Assembly: GCA_016937725.1 (NCBI GenBank)
Contig: JAFGVZ010000191.1
Span: 1 to 6,989, forward strand
Reading direction: 5' to 3'
DNA length: 6,989 nucleotides
Source: Paracoccaceae bacterium
Lineage (GTDB): Bacteria; Pseudomonadota; Alphaproteobacteria; Rhodobacterales; Rhodobacteraceae
The translations under genes and the position numbers were made by a program. A model generated the notes under the pieces. The model saw nothing but the letters and a program-made list of their open reading frames with translations. It was not told the DNA's origin and did not search any database. Each line of letters begins with the position of its first letter. Position 1 is the first letter of the stretch. Shown piece by piece: positions 1 to 6,481 of the stretch.

Positions 1-77
1 GCGCTGTCATCGCGCTGTTTCCTGTTGCCATTACGGTCACCGCACTAGTTTGCCGTGATATGGCTGGGCTGGCGTAA
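1..77 (+). CDS. Possible C-terminal end of a membrane protein (5' truncated by the window edge)
   Basis: Reading from base 3, the window opens with an in-frame stretch of 24 codons that stops at TAA 75-77. The peptide is strongly hydrophobic (AVIALFPVAITVTALV, then CRDMAGLA), like a last transmembrane helix with a short tail. The next gene starts 29 bp later on the same strand, which would fit an operon. The other two forward frames also stay open for a while, stopping at 46-48 and 56-58, so coding is not proven. The protein cannot be identified from so few residues. Confidence 0.4.
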   Translation, partial: AVIALFPVAITVTALVCRDMAGLA

Positions 78-91
78 GCCCTTAAGCCGCA

Positions 92-98
92 AGAGGGA
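92..98 (+). promoter_or_regulatory. Shine-Dalgarno sequence of the 254-aa gene
   Basis: The purine run AGAGGGA ends 8 bases before the ATG at 107. It supports that ATG as the start of the downstream gene. Confidence 0.6.
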
Positions 99-106
99 AT
101 GCAGCG

Positions 107-871
107 ATGATCGTCCTGATCCTGGGCAGCGGCCCCAATGTGGTGGACAGCCGCGACTGGCCGCGCGCGCCGTTCGACCGGATATTGGCGATCAACAACG
201 CTTGGGCGGTGCGTCCCGATTGGGATTATCTTGCTTTCCCGGATGATTTCCCGCCGGAGAGGGCACCGGTTGCCCTGAAGAAGGGTCAGTGTTTTGTCCC
301 TTCGGGCGAGTATGTGCCGCAGAACAATCGCTTCGGGGGCATTGTCTATGCCGGGGCCACCATGGCGTTCAGCGCGGGCTATTGGGCCTTGGGCGCGCTT
401 CGGCCCAAAGTCATCGCATATTTAGGGTGCGATATGGTCTATTCTGCGGGTGCCAGCCATTTCTACGGCCAAGGGCAGGCCGACCCGCTGCGCCCCGATC
501 CGACCTTGCAAGACTTGCGCGCAAAATCGGCGCGGTTGGAACTTCTGGCCGCGAATGAAGGCTGCGCGATGGTCAATCTCTCGACCTCGGAAACGCGCCT
601 GACCTTCCCGCGTGCGCAGCCGTCTGACCTTGCGGGCATTGCCCCATTGCACAGCGTTGCCGCGCATATCGCGCCCGCCCTTGCGGCAGAAGCAGAGCTT
701 GGGGCGGTTAGTCCGTCGGGCCGGTATTGGGAGGGCGACCCGCTTGATGCCAACGCGCTGGCGCGGATTGATGCACTCTGGCTGGCGGCACACGATGCCG
801 CCTTGCGCGATCAGGCCGCCAGTAGCGCCGCTTCGCCAGCGCTCAGGCAGCGCCGTGCAGTTGGGCCGTAA
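107..871 (+). CDS. Hypothetical protein with a Rossmann-like N-terminus (MptE/DUF115- or GT42-like)
   Basis: The protein has 254 aa and function unknown. Seen: the N-terminus MIVLILGSGPNV (1-12) is a beta-strand followed by a glycine-rich turn, as in nucleotide- or nucleotide-sugar-binding folds. It is followed by ILAINNAW (26-33). A second conserved-looking block at 77-125 holds GGIVYAGATMAFSAGYWALG, VIAYLGCDMVYS and SHFYGQGQADP. This order (GSGPS-like start, 'N-N/Q' strand, 'G..M...A...G...I.L.G.D' block) resembles MptE-like/DUF115 proteins and GT42 sialyltransferases, so a role on a surface sugar is possible but inferred. No signal peptide or membrane segment is seen. Residues 235-254 are Ala/Arg-rich and low in complexity. 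This tail is encoded opposite the end of the convergent Hint gene, overlapping it by 61 bp. The start is supported by a Shine-Dalgarno sequence. Confidence 0.85.
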   Translation: MIVLILGSGPNVVDSRDWPRAPFDRILAINNAWAVRPDWDYLAFPDDFPPERAPVALKKGQCFVPSGEYVPQNNRFGGIVYAGATMAFSAGYWALGALRPKVIAYLGCDMVYSAGASHFYGQGQADPLRPDPTLQDLRAKSARLELLAANEGCAMVNLSTSETRLTFPRAQPSDLAGIAPLHSVAAHIAPALAAEAELGAVSPSGRYWEGDPLDANALARIDALWLAAHDAALRDQAASSAASPALRQRRAVGP

Positions 872-1830
872 CCCTCTGGCGCATCGACCACATGGGGCAT
901 GACCGCGCGCAATGCACTGCGGTGGTGTCGCAACATGTCGGGGGCTGCCAAACCGGGGTGGAAGCTTTCGCAGGGCAGACCATTGGCGAACAGGATTTGA
1001 TGGTCTTCCAGTAGCAGATGCACATAAACCACCCCATGCAACGCCAGATCCGGTGCGATGCTGCGATAATCCAAAAGGTCCGCCGCCCGCACCAGCACCT
1101 CGTCACAGCCATATAGGGCTTGCGCACGCTGGCCGGTGACCAAAACGCGGTGTTCGGGCGAAATGCGCAATTCGTCGTCGGGCACAGACCCCAGCGCGCC
1201 ACGCCGCAACCGGATGGGCCGCAAATGCGGGTAACGGCGCAGCGCAAGGCCCGACAGGCTGCTGCGTCCCGCCCAGACCACGGGTTTCGGGCCGTTATCA
1301 CGGGTCTGGACCAGATCGCCTTCACGGATGCGGTCAATCGGCGTGGGGCCGTTCGGCGTGGCGATCACCGTTTCGGACGCAAAACATATGACCGATTGGG
1401 CTTGGGTTAGTGCAGGAACGCCCAACCGGGGTTCAACAACCCAGAGCGATTGACCGCGCAGCGGCAAGCCATCGGTAAATACGGCAAGCCATGTATGTCT
1501 ATAGGGCACAAGGCGCAAACTGAAGCGACGGTGCCCATCTGTCAGCAGGAGGCCGCCTGCGGGGGCAGCGCCCGTGTCTTCTTCGGGGCGATCAGGATAG
1601 GCAAGGCCTGTCAGCTTTTCCGCCATGGCGCGGGCGCGATAGGGCTTTGTTCCATTGGGGATGCGCAAGCGCAGCAGGTGGCTTTGCCCGTCCAGACGCA
1701 AGGCTTGGCCATGCCAGCGCAATTCTGCCCCGACCCGCAGCCAATGCGGGTCTAGCCCCGTCACACCATCACTTTCAATGCAATTCCATTCAACGGCGAA
1801 AACGCCATCCAGCCCCATGCGACCTGCCAT
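811..1830 (-). CDS. Hint_2-domain protein (Hedgehog/intein fold)
   Basis: The protein has 339 aa from the ATG at 1828-1830. Seen: an N-terminal domain (about 1-135) contains LDGVFAVEWN, LRVGAELRWHGQALRLDG, LLLTDGHRRF and QSLWVVEP. The Hint domain spans about 147-293. It starts VICFASETVIATPNG with Cys149 in the nucleophile position and continues with IDRIREGDLV, TRDNGPKPVVWAG and HLRPIRLRRGALG. It then has ISPEHRVLV with His227, and ends HQILFANGLPCESFHP. Known: this is the pattern of the Hint_2 family (PF13403), abundant and often multicopy in Rhodobacteraceae, with role unclear. The usual intein ending (His-Asn plus Cys/Ser/Thr) is not present, so protein splicing is unlikely; Cys-dependent self-cleavage is open. 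The frame stays open to 2061, but those extra 77 codons lie mostly inside the regulator gene. AGAGG 5 bases before 1830 favours this start. The gene is 80 bp downstream of the regulator. Confidence 0.88.
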   Translation of the reverse strand: MAGRMGLDGVFAVEWNCIESDGVTGLDPHWLRVGAELRWHGQALRLDGQSHLLRLRIPNGTKPYRARAMAEKLTGLAYPDRPEEDTGAAPAGGLLLTDGHRRFSLRLVPYRHTWLAVFTDGLPLRGQSLWVVEPRLGVPALTQAQSVICFASETVIATPNGPTPIDRIREGDLVQTRDNGPKPVVWAGRSSLSGLALRRYPHLRPIRLRRGALGSVPDDELRISPEHRVLVTGQRAQALYGCDEVLVRAADLLDYRSIAPDLALHGVVYVHLLLEDHQILFANGLPCESFHPGLAAPDMLRHHRSALRAVMPHVVDAPEGYGPTARRCLSAGEAALLAA

Positions 1831-1910
1831 ATCTGCCTCTGCTCTGCCGCTGTTTGGCGCGGCTTTTTCGAAAGGATACCAGCAGAACGGGTAAAAATCC
1901 AGCGATTTGG
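1831..1910 (-). other. 80-bp spacer between the regulator and the Hint gene, with weak hairpins
   Basis: No convincing promoter or terminator is seen. On the reverse strand, TTGGC..GCCAA (1924-1907, 8-base loop) spans the regulator stop codon. AAATC-GCTG-GATTT (1908-1895) follows and runs into a short T run. Further on, GCCGC..GCGGC pairs across 8 bases, about 16 bases before the Hint ATG. The first two stems are short and weak, so at most they slow or partly end transcription. Read-through into the Hint gene is the simplest view. Confidence 0.35.
1836..1840 (-). promoter_or_regulatory. Shine-Dalgarno sequence fixing the Hint gene start
   Basis: On the reverse strand AGAGG is followed by CAGAT and then ATG (1830-1828), a 5-base spacing. 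This argues for the 339-aa product rather than the 416-aa reading that begins inside the regulator gene. Confidence 0.55.
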
Positions 1911-2546
1911 CTAGTTTAGGCCAAGGTCGCGCGCGATCATGGCGGCCTGTGTCCGATTGGTCGCGCCCAAGCGGCGATAAAGCGTCTTCACATGCAACTT
2001 GATCGTTGGCTCGCTCAGGTTCAGCTTGCGCGCGATTTCCTTGTTCGTCTGGCCATCGCACAGCGCCGCCAGCACCTGCGTTTCGCGCGGGGTCAGGGAA
2101 ATGCTCGTTGGCTCTTCCTCTGCTGGCAGAGTGTCGCCCTGCGCCTCGAAGTGCTGCAAGATGTCGTCTACCGAAAGATAACGTTCGCCGGCCACCATGA
2201 AGCGGATCGCGTTCAGAAGCGATTTGGCCGGGATGGATTTTTGCAAGAACCCCTGCGCCCCAAGGCGCATTGCGTCCAGCGCGATGCCAATATCTGCCAC
2301 GCCCGAAATCAGCGCGACAGGGGGCGCAGCGGGCCGTTCAAGCAAGCGCTTCAACCCATCCAACCCGTGCATTCCGGGCATGGTGTAATCCAGCAAGATC
2401 AGGTCGTAGACCTCGCCTTGGTCCAAACAGCGAACCGCGCTGTCCAGATCGCCAACCATGGATATCTCGATTCCATCCTGCTGTTGCAGGAAGTTCCCAA
2501 GCGTATCACGCAGCAATTCATGGTCGTCGGCTATCAACAGGCGCAT
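1911..2546 (-). CDS. NarL/FixJ (LuxR)-type two-component response regulator
   Basis: This is a cytoplasmic DNA-binding regulator of 211 aa, the usual length for NarL/FixJ proteins. Receiver domain, about 1-120: acidic pair Asp7/Asp8 (LLIADDHELLR), phosphoacceptor Asp53 (LILLDYTMPGMHG), Ser81 in ALISG, and Lys103 in FLQKS. A short acidic linker at 135-147 contains PAEEEP. The C-terminal LuxR helix-turn-helix, about 149-211, has LTPRETQVLAALCDGQTNKE, then IARKLNLSEPTIKLHVKTLY with the recognition helix around 178-190, and ends RRLGATNRTQAA. All residues needed for phosphorylation and DNA binding are present. The start is 19 bp after the stop of the hybrid kinase on the same strand, so that kinase is its likely partner. 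The Shine-Dalgarno is modest (GAAAG, 7-8 bases before ATG), which may mean translation is partly coupled to the kinase. Target genes are unknown. Confidence 0.95.
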   Translation of the reverse strand: MRLLIADDHELLRDTLGNFLQQQDGIEISMVGDLDSAVRCLDQGEVYDLILLDYTMPGMHGLDGLKRLLERPAAPPVALISGVADIGIALDAMRLGAQGFLQKSIPAKSLLNAIRFMVAGERYLSVDDILQHFEAQGDTLPAEEEPTSISLTPRETQVLAALCDGQTNKEIARKLNLSEPTIKLHVKTLYRRLGATNRTQAAMIARDLGLN

Positions 2547-2565
2547 TCCGGTGCTTTCGCAACGT

Positions 2566-5442
2566 TCAGATATGCCGCTGAGACCTTAATTTCGCGGCAA
2601 GGAGAACCGAAATCAGAACGCTGGCAGAAATTGGCTTACGTAAGGTCGCGGCAAACTCATCTTGCACAGATTTTGTTGCAAAATGCAACTCACTGTTGCC
2701 GGTCATCAGGATAATAGGCAGGTCTTCGCGTTGGGCGTGCATTTGCTGCGCCAGAGCAACGCCATTGGTCGCGCCCATGTCGAAATCAGTGACCACGAGG
2801 TCCCAATCTTGCGGCGCTTCGGTAATGGCACCCAGCGCATCTTCTGGGTCGACACAGCTGGCAACTTCGGCACCCGCGCGCGACAACATGTCGGCCAAGC
2901 GTTGCAAAAGCGTGTCGTCATTGTCGACCAGCAGGATGTTGGTGTTTGCAAGTGGTTTTGCCTGTTCTGCAAGGTCGAGGCCAGAGCTTTCCGTGACAGG
3001 CCAGAAGACCTGTATGCGGGTGCCATGGTCGGGTGCGTCCAAAATGCGTAGTGCAGCGGCGCGGGCTTTCACGATGTCGGCCACCACCGCCAAACCAAGC
3101 CCTGCGCCCGCGTCTTCCTTGGTGGTCAGGTAGGGCGAGAAGATCGACGCGCGCAGGTCCGGGTCGATCCCGTCGCCCGTATCGATGACTTCGATTAAAA
3201 CATAATCTGTGCCGGGTAGAATTGCGCCCAGTTCTGGAGCGACGGGAAGCGCGCTTGCATCGCAGGCTTGCGCGGTCAGCGAAATGACGGCGGGGCCCTT
3301 TGGGTCATTTTCCAGACGGCGGCGACAGGCATCTCTGGCGTTCAACAGCAGGTTTAGGACAACCTGCATCAGTTCCATCCGGTCGCCATGCACCTGTAGC
3401 GCGGACTTGGGGTAGCTAAGGTTCAAGCGGATCGTCCCATCAAGACTGGGGTGCAACAGGTCGGCGGCCCCTTGCAAGATTGGATCGAGCAACTGGGTCA
3501 TTGCTTTTGGGCGCGCACTTTCAAGGCGCGTCAAACCACGGGCAAGGCTTCGGGCTTCTTCGGTCGCCGCCCGAATGCGGCTGATGGTGCGCCCGGCGTC
3601 TGGCCCGGCATTTTGGGCCAACACTTCGACAGAGGTGGAAATCGTGGCCAAGACATTGGCAAAATCATGCGCCATGCCGGCGGCGAGTTGGGCGCCAAGC
3701 TGGCGACTTTGGGCCAGTTGCAAACGTTCGCGCAGCTTGGCCTGTTCCTGCTCTGCCTGTTTGCGCCCCGTGATGTTGCGCAAAATCGCCAGGGTCGAGC
3801 CATCGTCTTGCACTGTCAGGGTCAGGTTGAAGTGCTGCAACGTCCCGGTCTCGTCGAGTTTCGAGATTTCGCCTTCCCAAATACCAGTAGACAGCAGCAC
3901 CGGTAAGATCGCGGTCATCCGCTCTGTCAGGTCAGGCGGTGTGACATCCGTCCACATCAACGCCTCTAGCCTGCTGCCATCTTCTACACCAAGAAAGCGG
4001 CGCAGCACTTGGTTGAGGTAGGACAAGCGCCCATTGGGTCGAATGATGCCAATGCCTTCGCGGCTGGCGCTCATGACATGGCTGCGTTCATGCAGCAAGC
4101 GGGCCTCTGCTTGCTTGTGGGCGGTGGTGTCGGTGGCCAGCACCATGTATCCCTCTCGGTCGCCCTGACCGTCATGCAAGGGCTGCACATTCAAATCCAG
4201 CCAGTATTCCACGCCTGCCCGGTTCTGCGCGCGCACTTCACGGGCGATGGAATGGCCGCCCTGCAAGGTCGCGCATAGCTCGCCGACAAGTTCGGGCGAG
4301 GCTTCGGCCAGATGGAGCACTTCGCTGGGGCGTCGTCCCTCGGCCTCGGCCAGTGTATAACCGGTGCGGGCCACGGCGGCGGCATTCATCCAGCGGATAT
4401 GCCTGTCCGGATCGGTCAGCATGATCAGGTTGCTGGCTTGCTCTGCGACCTGCACCAATTGGCGCACCCGCTGGCTTTGAAGCTGCGCGCCCGTCACGTC
4501 ACGCACCACGAACAAGTATCCTTGGCCCTTGCCCGGTGATCCCAAATCCCGCGATGTCGCGTAAAGCGAATACCATTTCCGCCCTGCGGGTGTATCGACC
4601 GTATAGCTGTGCGATTGCGACCAGCCGAACAGGTCCACCTCGCGCATGGCTTTGCGAGAGATCGCGGCCAGATGCGGCGGCAGCACCGCTTCAGGCGGTT
4701 GCCCGATCACTTCTTGCGGTGCCGCGGCAAAGGTGAGCGGGCTACTTTGGTGAAAACCCACGATCACGCCATCGCCATCGGTTTCGACCAATAGTTCCGG
4801 CAATGCGCCAACTGCGGCACTCAGTTGAGAGCGCACGCGGGACAGTTCCGTCTCGAAGCGCTGTGCCGCCCGCTCGGCGACTGTCAAGCTGCGCAACATC
4901 CCGATTTGCGCCGCAAAACCACGCATCAGGTTGTCTTCGGTTGCCGGAAACCCGCGCGGGGCTTTGGTATAGTCAAGCCCAACGAAGCCCACGATGTCGC
5001 CATTGCGCCAAAACGGGGCCGCGATCATTGCCCGGATTCCTTGCTCTTCCAGCGCTTGACGCAAGTCAGAGTTTAGCAAAAGGTCCGAGACATCGGGAAT
5101 CTGGATAGCCCCCCAATCGCGGAAACGTTCCCAAAAGAGTGCGCCGGTCGCGAAGGGCACATGCTGTAACAGGTCTTTCATCGGGGCAATGCCGGGCGCA
5201 CACCATTCGTGGGTGTTGCGAATGAAAACCGTGTCTAGTGTTTCGAATACATAGGCGCGGTCTGCGCCCATTCCGGTGCCGATAGCCGCCAGCGCGGCCT
5301 CTATTGCCCGATCGCTTTGCAAGGGCGCACAGCGTTGCAGGTCGCGGCTGGCTTGCGCAAAAAGCCGGGTCAAGGCTGCTAACCCCTTGGTGGTCGTTGC
5401 CGGAGTCGGATATGACGCGGACGGCAGGTCGGACAGTGTCAT
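2566..5442 (-). CDS. Soluble hybrid sensor histidine kinase (GAF-PAS-PAS-PAS-HisKA-HATPase-REC)
   Basis: The product is 958 aa from ATG 5442. Seen, in order: GAF domain about 20-190 (NTHEWCAPG at 76-84, MIAAPFWRNGDIVGFVGLDY). Three PAS domains follow at about 207-318, 329-445 and 452-562 (ends YLFVVRDVTG, YMVLATDTTAHKQAE, LAILRNITGRKQAE). HisKA: H-box GMAHDFANVL with phospho-His592, Asp593 and Asn596, so the E/DxxN phosphatase motif is intact. HATPase: N-box Asn697/Asn701, DTGDG 754-758, IFSPYLTTK 767-775, GAGLGL 779-784. REC at about 834-950 has Asp840, Asp842/843, phosphoacceptor Asp886, Thr914 and Lys936; the usual Pro after D..M is Gly. No membrane segment or signal peptide is seen, so it should sense a cytoplasmic cue; the ligand is unknown. 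No Hpt domain is present. The frame is open to an ATG at 5565 (999 aa). I prefer 5442 because codons 1-41 of the long form have low third-position GC (about 22 of 40 by hand), contain three Cys, and cover a possible promoter. Neither start has a clear Shine-Dalgarno. Confidence 0.95.
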   Translation of the reverse strand: MTLSDLPSASYPTPATTTKGLAALTRLFAQASRDLQRCAPLQSDRAIEAALAAIGTGMGADRAYVFETLDTVFIRNTHEWCAPGIAPMKDLLQHVPFATGALFWERFRDWGAIQIPDVSDLLLNSDLRQALEEQGIRAMIAAPFWRNGDIVGFVGLDYTKAPRGFPATEDNLMRGFAAQIGMLRSLTVAERAAQRFETELSRVRSQLSAAVGALPELLVETDGDGVIVGFHQSSPLTFAAAPQEVIGQPPEAVLPPHLAAISRKAMREVDLFGWSQSHSYTVDTPAGRKWYSLYATSRDLGSPGKGQGYLFVVRDVTGAQLQSQRVRQLVQVAEQASNLIMLTDPDRHIRWMNAAAVARTGYTLAEAEGRRPSEVLHLAEASPELVGELCATLQGGHSIAREVRAQNRAGVEYWLDLNVQPLHDGQGDREGYMVLATDTTAHKQAEARLLHERSHVMSASREGIGIIRPNGRLSYLNQVLRRFLGVEDGSRLEALMWTDVTPPDLTERMTAILPVLLSTGIWEGEISKLDETGTLQHFNLTLTVQDDGSTLAILRNITGRKQAEQEQAKLRERLQLAQSRQLGAQLAAGMAHDFANVLATISTSVEVLAQNAGPDAGRTISRIRAATEEARSLARGLTRLESARPKAMTQLLDPILQGAADLLHPSLDGTIRLNLSYPKSALQVHGDRMELMQVVLNLLLNARDACRRRLENDPKGPAVISLTAQACDASALPVAPELGAILPGTDYVLIEVIDTGDGIDPDLRASIFSPYLTTKEDAGAGLGLAVVADIVKARAAALRILDAPDHGTRIQVFWPVTESSGLDLAEQAKPLANTNILLVDNDDTLLQRLADMLSRAGAEVASCVDPEDALGAITEAPQDWDLVVTDFDMGATNGVALAQQMHAQREDLPIILMTGNSELHFATKSVQDEFAATLRKPISASVLISVLLAAKLRSQRHI

Positions 5443-5541
5443 GGTTGCGCGCGAAGTTGCCAAGGATTGCCGCACAGTAAACCCGTCTTGGCTATCTGTC
5501 ACGCAAGCATACCCCGGACATGGTGAAAACGACGCCGATGT

Positions 5542-5571
5542 CTGGCATTCGCGCAGATAGGCCATTATAGT
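5542..5571 (+). promoter_or_regulatory. Possible promoter of map
   Basis: CTGGCA (5542-5547, four of six matches to TTGACA) is followed after 18 bases by TATAGT (5566-5571). Transcription would start near 5578, just before the Shine-Dalgarno sequence, giving a leader of about 20 bases. The -10 shares bases with the reverse-strand TATAAT. Confidence 0.35.
5564..5569 (-). promoter_or_regulatory. Possible -10 element for the kinase-regulator operon
   Basis: On the reverse strand the sequence reads a perfect TATAAT (5569 to 5564). No good -35 hexamer is seen 16-18 bases upstream. It overlaps the ATG at 5565-5563, so if it is used, the first ATG is not in the transcript and the kinase would start further in, for example at 5442. 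Confidence 0.25.
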
Positions 5572-5583
5572 TGCATGACTTCA

Positions 5584-5590
5584 CTGGAGG
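5584..5590 (+). promoter_or_regulatory. Strong Shine-Dalgarno sequence for the TTG start of map
   Basis: CTGGAGG (core GGAGG at 5586-5590) ends 6 bases before TTG 5597-5599. An ATG at 5575-5577 is in another frame, and the first in-frame ATG (codon 25, at 5669) lies inside the conserved domain. The TTG start is therefore well supported. Confidence 0.7.
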
Positions 5591-5596
5591 CCCGCT

Positions 5597-6481
5597 TTGG
5601 AAGACGCATTTCCCGGCACCACGACCGCAGACGGTATTCGCCTACACCGCCCCGAAGATTTCGAGGGCATGCGCAAGGCTGGCCAACTGGCCGCGCAAAT
5701 TCTGGATGAGATTGCAGAGCATGTGTATCCCGGACAGACCACTGGCGAACTTGACCGGCTGATAGAGGCGCGGGTCAGGGCGGCCGGCGCCACGTCCGCG
5801 ACTATAGGCTATCGTGGCTACCAGCATGCAAGCTGCATCTCGTTGAATCATGTCGTCTGTCACGGCATTCCCGGCGCTGCCGTGCCACTGGGCAAAGACG
5901 AAACCATCTCGCGCGATCTGGAAAAGCGCCGCCCTGACGATGTGCTGCGCGATGGCGATATTCTGAACATTGATGTGACGGTCATCGTCGATGGCTGGTT
6001 CGGCGATACGTCACGCATGTATGTGGCCGGCACGCTGAAGCCCCGCGCCGAGAAGCTGATCCAAGTCACCTATGACGCGCTGATGCTGGGCATCGAAGCC
6101 GTGCGCCCCGGCAACACCTTCGGCGATATCGGCCATGCCATTCAGGCTTATGTCGAAAGCCAGCGCATGTCGGTGGTGCGCGATTTCTGCGGGCATGGGC
6201 TGGGGCAGGTGTTTCACGCGCCCCCAAATGTTTTGCATTACGGGCGCGCAGGCCGTGGCCCGGTGCTGGAGCCGGGCATGTTCTTCACGATTGAACCCAT
6301 GGTCAATCTGGGCAAGCCGGATACGCGGGTGCTGTCGGATGACTGGACCGCCGTCACGCGCGACAAGTCGCTCTCGGCGCAATTTGAACATTCGGTCGGG
6401 GTTACCGATACCGGGGTCGAGATTTTTACAGGCTCCCCGGCGGGTCGGTTTCATCCAACATGGCGTGCTGCGGCGCGCTGA
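5597..6481 (+). CDS. map: Methionine aminopeptidase, type I
   Basis: This cytoplasmic, metal-dependent enzyme removes the initiator Met from new proteins at the ribosome; it is normally essential. The product is 294 aa, longer than the roughly 264 aa of E. coli Map. Seen: the five metal ligands Asp126 (LNIDVTV), Asp137 (FGDTSRM), His200 (FCGHGLG), Glu233 (FTIEPM) and Glu264 (FEHSVGV). Substrate-site histidines are His89 (VVCHGIPG) and His207 (VFHAPPN). YRGYQHASCISLNHVVCHG is typical of the type I family. No N-terminal zinc-finger or SH3-type extension is present; there are only about 15 extra residues. Odd: between CHGIPG and LRDGDILNID there are about 19 residues more than in E. coli Map, rich in charged residues. 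The start is TTG with a strong Shine-Dalgarno. The gene diverges from the kinase, and its last 56 bp overlap the convergent YihY-family gene. Identity is certain; the effect of the insertion is unknown. Confidence 0.97.
   Translation: MEDAFPGTTTADGIRLHRPEDFEGMRKAGQLAAQILDEIAEHVYPGQTTGELDRLIEARVRAAGATSATIGYRGYQHASCISLNHVVCHGIPGAAVPLGKDETISRDLEKRRPDDVLRDGDILNIDVTVIVDGWFGDTSRMYVAGTLKPRAEKLIQVTYDALMLGIEAVRPGNTFGDIGHAIQAYVESQRMSVVRDFCGHGLGQVFHAPPNVLHYGRAGRGPVLEPGMFFTIEPMVNLGKPDTRVLSDDWTAVTRDKSLSAQFEHSVGVTDTGVEIFTGSPAGRFHPTWRAAAR

Larger units (their letters stand above)
5443..5596. other. Divergent control region between the kinase operon and map
   Basis: This is the only stretch in the window that could serve as an upstream region for two operons. 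It is 154 bp if the kinase starts at 5442, but only 31 bp if it starts at 5565. It holds the overlapping -10-like hexamers at 5564-5571 and the map Shine-Dalgarno. No clear operator palindrome was seen. Confidence 0.4.

Noticed and set aside
1892..1924. Rho-independent terminator after the regulator gene
   Set aside because: The stems are 5 bp, partly AT-rich, and not followed by a proper T run, so a terminator call is not supported.
1831..2061. A 77-residue N-terminal extension of the Hint protein
   Set aside because: Most of it would overlap the regulator gene in another frame, the residues look like out-of-frame translation, and a Shine-Dalgarno sequence precedes the ATG at 1830.
1992..2714. 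A 240-codon forward open frame opposite the regulator and the end of the kinase
   Set aside because: It lies wholly antisense to two well-supported genes, its translation shows no family motif, and such long shadow frames are common in GC-rich DNA.
3451..3906. A 151-codon forward open frame opposite the HisKA/PAS part of the kinase
   Set aside because: It is antisense to conserved kinase motifs and has no recognisable domain or ribosome site.
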